A DNA stretch of 64,000 bases from Morinoia aosen (Eukaryota > Arthropoda > Malacostraca > Amphipoda > Talitridae): positions 20,631,009-20,695,008 of the forward strand of contig CM059578.1 in NCBI GenBank assembly GCA_030386875.1. Direction: 5' to 3'. Below the pieces are notes generated by a model. It saw only the letters and a program-made list of their open reading frames with translations. It had not been told where the DNA came from and did not search any database. Both the position numbers and the translations under genes were made by a program. How positions within the stretch are numbered: the stretch's first letter is position 1; each line of letters starts with the position of its first letter. Shown one piece after another: positions 57,227 through 64,000 of the stretch.

Positions 57227-59245
57227 CAGGGTTTCCACGCGAGGCGACTTTTATTACCCTAGCTGAAGGGTGTTGATTACCCCAGATTACCCCAAAACAG
57301 ATAATCCTAACCTATGATCTATTAATCAGCTAAAAGGTAAATGGACTGGTTTCCAGAGCTCTGTCAGTATGATTAAGTCCTGTGTTACATACTGCATGAG
57401 CGTCAGGAGGGAAATCCAGTCGAACGACGTAAGAATGCTGGTTTGTTATCCAGACGATATCACGTACAAGATGTTTGACAAAAACCTGTCGAATTAATTT
57501 TTATGCCCGCTGTTTTCCAAGGCGCCCTTTTTTCTGCGACTCCTGATCTGGGAACATTGTTAACGTCAAACTAAAAGAGGCTCACAAAATGAGATAGGTG
57601 GTGCTTAGTTAAAAATGCACAAACTTGCAGTTCCACTTTACGAGCACGATTTTCGAAAGGATCATTGGATAGCACGCAGCTGGCAATTGATGTTTTTTGC
57701 CACCATGGATCGTTGTTTGTGTCGCTGAGAGCATGTGACATCTGATCTTCGATTTCCCACAAGTAATATAGGTTCGACAATGCATGCAATATTCCACATC
57801 CTTTTGCTCTGTTCATTTTGAGAACTTGGCTAACCATCCCTCAAACCCAGGTTCCGATGTCAACGAATCTTTAAATTTCTGCTGGTTGTTTCTAGCTTTC
57901 AAGTGGAGCTTTCCTTTTTTCGAGGTGGTGTCGTTGGCTCTTCCTCACTCGGTGCGCGATCATCTGCTATGCTGCAAGAAATGCAATAATATGTGTACCT
58001 ATCCCTTGTACAATTATTTATTTGTTATTTTATTTTCCATCCATTCACGCACTTCAGCCATTCTTTCCACATGCTCAATCTAACCTAACACTTTGATCCA
58101 CTCTCTGCGATGACTTTCTGGCTTCCCTCCACTTGACCTTAGTCAAATCTTTTCATATCGGATTTTATCCAATCTTGTTACACCACTTATGCTCCTCAGA
58201 GACTTCGTTGCAATCACATTCACTTATCAACTCATAAAGTTGATCGTAAAGTTATCAAATTTCTTCATTTCCTGAAGGGCGGGTGAGGAAATTCAGAGGT
58301 TTTGGAAAAAACTACCTTGCCTTTATTAATATGCATAAATTTTCCTCAACTCTCAGTTGTAGAACCCCTAGTGCTTCAATTTTGGTTGAAGGAATTCTAG
58401 GCATGATCGCAGCTATATCAAATTCCACGTCCGTGCTACTGCGCCTAAGAAAGACAGTGAGAAAACAAACATATATTGCAAGTTTTAATTCGATAACTGT
58501 ACTCTTTTGTTTATATGAATTTTTGTGATCAATTTTATAGCTTCTTCCTTTCGCTTTTAGCACCTTTTGTAACTCGAAGTGTCAAAGAACCCTGTCTAAA
58601 TTTTTTTGTTTGCATCGTTTCGCAACATGGCTAAGAAATAGGACGCCTTCCATCTAATTAGCTGGCAAAATACCGGCGCTGTGAGGAAACTCTGCTTTTA
58701 ATTCAATGAATTTTACAAGAATGAGCTTATTAATTATTTCTACGATGAAATATATTAGCTGTGGAATTTAACAACACAACAAACATACCTGTCAATATTC
58801 TGTTGAAGCTTATAACCCCTACCGCAATCAGAATAGGACAGTGACTTTCGTCGACTGGCTGTTGCTGACACCGATCGAGTTTTTATTAGCAAAATGCAAC
58901 TCAGAATCATTTGTCAAAACGAAGTGGACAAGAGATATTATGGCTTCTTCTCTTGAGGCCGTCTTTCGTGAGCGATACCTGATGACATTCAAATATGCGA
59001 CACTAACCATAGCAGCAGTGCAGTTTTGTGAACACTAAATTCTGACCCGTTTCATTACATTTCGTTCAAGTGGTAACCAGTAGGGTGCTTGCATATTGGC
59101 TTTCAATTTTCTATTTTTTCGTAGATTAGGCGGTCGCTTCCTTCACGGAGCTCTGATTACCCTAGATTTGCCCATATTTTTCATTACCCTAGGGTACCCC
59201 TGATTACCCTAAACTGGGGTAATTACCCTGCTCGTGGAAACACTG
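57227..59245. mobile_element. hAT element, 2.0 kb, degraded, perfect 8-bp duplication
   Basis: GAAGTGCA is duplicated at 57219-57226 and 59246-59253. Terminal repeats are CAGGGTTTCCACGCGAG and, from the right, CAGTGTTTCCACGAGCAG. Next to both ends lie clustered ATTACCCCAG or ATTACCCTAG subterminal motifs. The internal reading frames are short. Confidence 0.85.
57571..57837 (-). pseudogene. possible hAT-internal coding remnant
   Basis: An 88-codon frame with WEIEDQMSHALSDTNNDPWW and ARKVELQVCAFLTKHHLSHF. The K-x-E-x2-x2-F-x3-H-x-L pattern recalls a segment found in some hAT-related proteins, but this is only a resemblance. Other frames inside the element (58312-58563 and 58828-59010, minus strand) are likewise unassigned. 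Confidence 0.3.
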
Positions 59246-59908
59246 GAAGTGCACGACTCAGCACGAGATTTTTGAACAAACTCGATAACCAAAACTCGCC
59301 CAGCAAATGCAGTCAGTTGCTCTCAGAAGCATCCGTCGCATGATTTTTGGAACAATTGTTGCCCCGTGAATTAGGGCTTTTAATGCCGAACAGCGACTGC
59401 GTCTTCCTACTTGACCAACTTTGGGAAGGACTAATCCTTACAAGATATCTCCTTTAACACCTTAATGGGCGAGGTGTCGTTCGAGACTGAAGCCTCTTAC
59501 AATTAGGAGAAAGAAATCTTTTTTTACCATTTTTTCTTACTTTTCTACTGCTGAATCTCTTTGAAGTCCCTATTACATACACTGATATATTTTAACAAAG
59601 ACAGTGATTTATTTTTTATTGCAAAAATAGTGCGTAAGAACGTGAGTTACTGCATAACAGGGTACAACACTCAAAATTGCATTTAAAATATTAGTCGTAT
59701 TTGACTAGATAACACAAGAAACATTAGAATTTCGAGATGTAATACAAATGATATTTAAGGGCTAACTAAAGTAAATGCACAAACGCAACATCAGCGCGGA
59801 GAAATAGACAAGTCGGCGTTCAGAGAGCTGGACACATGAAGAAAATACTTAAGATTATGGGTAACTAACACAAAAGGCTCGACAACCCCTGTGCGGCCTG
59901 ACAAGTAT

Positions 59909-60147
59909 ATGTTTGTTTACCCACTTCTGCCAATATTTTGTAGATATTTGTCAATCATGAGTGGTAACCGGCTTACACTGTATCTCCATGTTATCCCATG
60001 TACTCATGTCCGGATGATGTTGTGGTGAATATCGAGAAGATATGAAATATGTTTTTGATGGTGATAGGGCTTTGCATATTTTTAGAGTATATTTTTTATT
60101 TCTCATTCAACTGCCCTTGAAAGAGATAGACTATTGGCACGCCAAGT
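59909..60147 (+). mobile_element. LINE 3' UTR-like segment, continuing from before the gypsy insertion
   Basis: Resembles 48860-48990 (see that entry). No coding feature seen. Confidence 0.45.
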
Positions 60148-60345
60148 ATGGTTTGTCTATTAGTAAGCCTCGTATATTTTGTCTGTTAATATGCCTCGTA
60201 TGGTCTATCTATTTGTACACCTCTGATAGCTTGTCTTTTAGTACACCTCGTATAGTTTGTCTATTATTATGCCTCGTATGGCTTATCTACTTGTACACCT
60301 CGGATGGTTTGTCAATTAGTATTCCTTGTATGGAACATTTGTTTC
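60148..60345. repeat. 26-27 bp minisatellite, about 7 copies
   Basis: Units resemble GTATGGTTTGTCTATT followed by AGTACACCTC, with many point differences. Confidence 0.85.
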
Positions 60346-60449
60346 AGGATGTCCTATATTAAGAAACTTTTAAAAGCCAATATGTTGGCATGTATCTCAT
60401 GTGGCAACTTGAAAGTAAACATTTTTTTTTCAAGAAAGGCACTTCATGC

Positions 60450-60715
60450 AGAGGGCCCAATACGTATACTCCTCGTTGTATCTTCCTCAGAACAATGCTG
60501 AGATAGTGCGTTTCCATCCACCCCCTGTAACCAACCAAAAGCCGAACAGAAACAATAATGTCTTAGTCAACTATCGTTCATCTCACATAGGGCAGAAGGC
60601 TCTGTCAATATCAGGTGCCTTATTGTGGAACAAACTTCCCCTGAGTATTAAAATCCCTCAAAGACGGAGAGAATTTAAAGCCAAAATAATTCGTCATCTT
60701 TCGTCTCAACAATGA
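60450..60715 (+). pseudogene. LINE ORF2 C-terminal end
   Basis: The frame with PNRNNNVLVNYRSSHIGQKA and ALLWNKLPLSIKIP ends in a TGA. It aligns with 48102-48314. Only the last ~70 codons are present. Confidence 0.75.
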
Positions 60716-62619
60716 TAGTTAGTTTCAGAACAAACTGAACACGTATTGACGAATCTCATTTTGCCTGGTATCTCCATTGCTTAATACTCTCCCTTGCTCA
60801 TTTTCTTTATAATTCAAGACATAACACAACAGTCTCGAAGTATTCGTATGTATTATGATTTGATCGCATATACGCTGGGATTTGCAAGCATGCCTACATG
60901 TATATGTGTGTAAGTATATGAGTATGCATGTGTGCACAATACACCTGTGTGCACTGGACTAGCAACTGGTATATAAACTATAAATACCAGACTTTTTTCT
61001 CACTCCCAACTTCTACCACTACCCAACACATAATTTCATTTTATTTTATTATTTTAAAGAAATCCAAAGCATAAATGTTTTGTACATGTAAAATGTGGTA
61101 CTTATGTATGTTTATCAATTGCAGACATTTTGCGCCATATTTCATAGATAATGTGATTTGTTTCCTAATATGACACCCATATAGAACATTCATGTTTCTT
61201 TCCTCTTCACGTCCAAAAATGCTCTTGGTAGGCTAGTGTAGTGCAAATTATCATATCATCTCTTACGCTCTAGAGTATATTATAACAACCGCACCTAAGC
61301 CTCGCGTACTTCTGGAAATATTCTGTACTGGGGAACCGTTGTAGAACAATCGTTTTCATGTTTCTGACTAAGGTAGACTGTTTTGTGCCAATATTTTTAG
61401 ACGGAAATTTTATAAAATTCATGCCATAATAAAAAATATTTTCTCCGATTCCCTCGATTGGAATGCTAGTTTATACTGATTAGTCTACGCTAATATTTGC
61501 GCACATGCCTACTTATGTATATGTGTACCTGTGCACACTATGCGTACTTAGAGAGGTAAATGTGTCACTACGTAATACTTCATTTCACTTGATTATTGTA
61601 CAGCATTTATAAAATATATATATACAAATATATTTGTTGCGCGATCACCCACATATGATAAATAAGACGCTTATCAACCAATGATCTTTTCGATACAATA
61701 TTTAATAAAACATCGTTACAATATTTCATTATAAATTGTAAGCAGCAACACATACTGAAAGAGTTGTCACGAATTTCCTTTGCTCATTATCCTATATTTC
61801 AGAACATCGCACAGCATTTTCATAGAACGTGCATATATTGTGATTGCCTCGATGCATAGAAATGTATTTGTGTAAGTTTACGTGTTCGGTGTATGTATGT
61901 GCGTAGGTATGTATGTGCATGTATATGTGTATATATTTACATGTATATATGCACATACCGTATGTGTGTACTAAACTGACAACTGGCATTTTAACTAGAG
62001 ATATATTTTTTTTCTGTTCCCTCTCAACTTGTAACATTACCCAACTCGTCATCTCCTTATTGTTGTAAAGCATTCACGTAAAAAAACTATACATTTGTTG
62101 TGTGATCATCCATTTATATTTTAATAAAATGCTTATCAATTAATGACCGTTATGTTAAAATTGCTTAATTAGAAATACAAATCTTGTAATTTTCGTGGTT
62201 CTCATTCTTATAAATATATGTATGTTTTTTTTTTCGTGCTTTCTTAAAATGACATTTTTGAACATCTTCCGAAACAAACAATTCTAATATTATTTCCTGG
62301 CGTCAAGAATTGCGAAGTTTTATATCATGTATACGTAAATTGTCAAAGGTGTTTTCAACCCACAATAAAAATGCATCGTCCATGAAATTGTGATGTCTCT
62401 TATAATTATCATTATGTGTATCGTTGCATGTAGATTAAGCAAGATTAGGAGCATATAGCCCTCAATCAATTCTTTTCGACTAGTGACATGAGCATTACAA
62501 TACTCATGTGTGTGTATCATCTAAGTGTATTAACTTTAAGATATGTTAAAAACCAATGATGGTACTTTTGTACCATCTCTATTGGAAATAAAGTGTTTTT
62601 CTTTCTTTTTCTTTCTTTC
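60716..62619 (+). mobile_element. LINE 3' UTR-like DNA with two LINE ends
   Basis: Non-coding and AT-rich, with scattered ATGTATGT runs (for example around 61880-61950). 61150-61490 matches 46936-47315. At 62581-62593 stands ATTGGAAATAAAG, followed by a (CTTT)n tail to 62619, a likely LINE 3' end. I see no gene. Confidence 0.55.
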
Positions 62620-64000
62620 AAGGTATCTTCCCCAACTCTCTCAAAACTGCCAGAGTGACCCCTATTTTTAAAAATGGTGATAAAAATTGCATCAATAATT
62701 ATAGACCTATCTCTGTTTTGCAAATTATGAGCAAAATATTTGAAAAAATTGTGTATAAAAAAGTGTATTCGTATTTTGAACAAAAACCTTTTCTCTACGA
62801 CAGACAATACGGTTTTCGTTCTAAAAATCAACGACATAAGCTGTATTAAATCATTTACAGTACCTTTACTCTAATATAGATGAAGGAAAGCCTGTCTTCT
62901 CTGTATTTCTTGACTGTCGACAAGCATTCGATTGTGTGGACCATAACATATTACTCTCGAAACTACACTGTTATGGCATTCGAGGGGCTGCCCATGATTG
63001 GTTTAAAACATACCTAACGAATCGGAAGCAATACGTTGTCATTGACGACGCAAAATCAGACCCACAGACAATTAGCCGTGGAGTTCCGCAAGGATCTGTC
63101 CTTGAGCCTCTCCTATTTCTAATATTTATAAATGATATTATCAAATCTACATCATTTTTCAAATTCATACTTTTTGCCGATCACAGCACGCTTTCTGCGG
63201 TCCTTCCGAGCCAAAATCCCGCTATGATTGAGGAGAGTATAACTAATGAACTCCATAAGGTTTCATTACGGCTTAAAGCTAATAAAATAAGCCTCAACAT
63301 CGATAGAACAAAATTTATTACATTCTCATACAAGAAAAATATATCTCTCCCATGCATAAAAATTGGCGAAGGTGAAATCGAAGAAACCAACTCATGCAAG
63401 TTTCTGGGCATCATAATAGATAAACATCTGACCTTTAAAGAGCACATCGCTCATATTAGTTCTAAATTGTCAAAATCCATCGGAATACTGAATAAAGTTA
63501 AAAATTACATGCCTAAACAGCTTTACGAATGCTCTACCGAACGCTCATTTCACCATACTTGCAATACGGAATAGAAGCATGGCACGGAACTGATAAAAAT
63601 AAAACCAATATAATTTTTGCTCTGCAAAAAAGAGCCATCAGAGCGATAAAGAATCTAGAATATAATTCTCACACAAATGATTCATTCAAAAATTTACAAA
63701 TACTTAAACTTTCGTATGTCTACAAAATCTCCATTTGCAATTTCATTTACAAAACATTAACAAATGATGGCGACAGTAGCCTAAAACAATTATTAACTGC
63801 GAAAACTGGTCGTGCACGACCATTTAACCAGAAATAGAAGTAAATTCAAGCTTCCTCATTATTCAAAGGCCCGGTCGCAACACAGTATCCTCTTCGTTGG
63901 AAATATGACTTGGAACTCAAAACCTGCGGAGATCCGTGGTAGTAATTCTTACAAGGTATTCAAAAAAACTCTTGAGTCTCACTTCCTATTGAAATACTAG
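62620..64000 (+). pseudogene. LINE ORF2 reverse transcriptase, jockey/CR1-like, frameshifted
   Basis: Starts in the middle of the reverse transcriptase: ARVTPIFKNGDKNCINNYRP, then QYGFRSKNQ. A frameshift and stops follow near 62830-62880. The next frame has VFSVFLDCRQAFDCVDHNIL (motif A), GVPQGSVLEPLLFLIFIND (motif B) and FADH in place of the catalytic FADD (motif C). The connection domain follows: CKFLGIIIDKHLTFKEHIAH. Further shifts near 63540 and 63830 lead to the final frame, which ends in a TAG at the last three bases of the window. The copy is inactive by mutation of a catalytic Asp as well as by frameshifts. Confidence 0.88.

Larger units (their letters stand above)
55574..59379. mobile_element. 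PIF/Harbinger-like non-autonomous element, 3.8 kb with insertions
   Basis: Ends AGGCCCTATTACACGGGGCA and, from the right, AAGCCCTAATTCACGGGGCA. The target duplication TTA is at 55571-55573 and 59380-59382. These ends and a 3-bp TWA target are typical of Harbinger. Without the nested hAT it is about 1.8 kb. I find no transposase in the parts outside the nested elements. Confidence 0.75.
49524..59903 (-). mobile_element. Ty3/gypsy LTR retrotransposon, Gmr1-like gene order, defective
   Basis: Two LTRs (983 bp each after removing an insertion) flank gag and pol on the minus strand. The 5-bp duplication AGTAT lies at 49519-49523 and 59904-59908. LTRs begin TGTCAGGCC and end GTATCGACA in element orientation. 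The primer-binding site matches tRNA-Lys. In order the coding region gives gag, protease, integrase, reverse transcriptase and RNase H. That order, with integrase before reverse transcriptase, is the Copia-like order known for the Gmr1 group of Ty3/gypsy. Three in-frame stops and a frameshift inactivate it. There is no env frame. Confidence 0.93.
55112..59903 (-). repeat. 5' LTR of the gypsy element, split by a 3.8-kb insertion
   Basis: Pieces at 55112-55573 and 59380-59903 add up to 986 bp, or 983 after subtracting a 3-bp duplication, exactly the length of the other LTR. The two LTRs differ at scattered sites. Confidence 0.93.

Noticed and set aside
55571-59383. Reading the 3.8-kb LTR insertion as a TTAA (piggyBac-type) element
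   Set aside because: TTAA is present on both sides, but the end sequence AGGCCCTATTACACGG is Harbinger-like, and the LTR length balances exactly with a 3-bp duplication.

Overview
The window is eukaryotic nuclear DNA. It is AT-rich, intron-rich and packed with transposons. It most likely comes from an arthropod, probably an insect with a large genome. The evidence is one split housekeeping gene, PSMB3, whose protein reads insect-like, the start of a ciliary gene (CLUAP1/IFT38), and the repertoire of SINEs, LINEs, MITEs and a Ty3/gypsy element. No species can be named from the sequence alone.

Layout. The left two thirds (about 0.1-43.2 kb) is one minus-strand gene, PSMB3 (20S proteasome subunit beta-3). 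Exons 2-5 lie at 30807-30923, 22028-22137, 5932-6119 and 356-555. All splice phases fit. With a first exon that contributes only the ATG (best candidate 43246-43248) the protein is exactly 205 residues, the usual family length. About 560 bp upstream, on the plus strand, is a 22-bp coding start (43812-43833) that reads like the first exon of CLUAP1, an intraflagellar-transport subunit. An X-box-like RFX site lies 125 bp before its ATG. A CNC/Maf (Nrf) element lies near the PSMB3 start, so the interval looks like a divergent promoter. From 43.8 to 64 kb the DNA is either CLUAP1 intron 1 or intergenic, and it is almost entirely transposon.

Mobile DNA. The PSMB3 introns hold about 16 copies of a 290-380 bp SINE-like family (here SINE-A), all in one orientation, several with clear target-site duplications and one nested in another. 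They also hold hAT-type MITEs, three distinct TTAA-flanked MITE families, a GGTAAA-ended family with 8-bp duplications (family K), a 4-kb foldback element (25749-29731), a 2.7-kb near-perfect palindrome carrying two outward-facing copies of an unrecognised gene fragment (32214-34884), and large tandem arrays (10778-11456 and 14893-16478). The right part holds LINE remnants, two tRNA-derived SINEs, a palindromic TA-flanked MITE, and a defective 10.4-kb Ty3/gypsy element (49524-59903). Its pol genes run protease-integrase-reverse transcriptase-RNase H, the unusual Gmr1-like order. One of its LTRs is split by a Harbinger-like element that itself carries a hAT element and two MITEs.

How the parts relate. 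The only clearly functional genes are PSMB3 and, in part, CLUAP1. Everything else is mobile DNA, mostly inactivated by stops, frameshifts and nested insertions. I had no search tool, so family names rest on motifs, terminal repeats and target-site duplications read directly.
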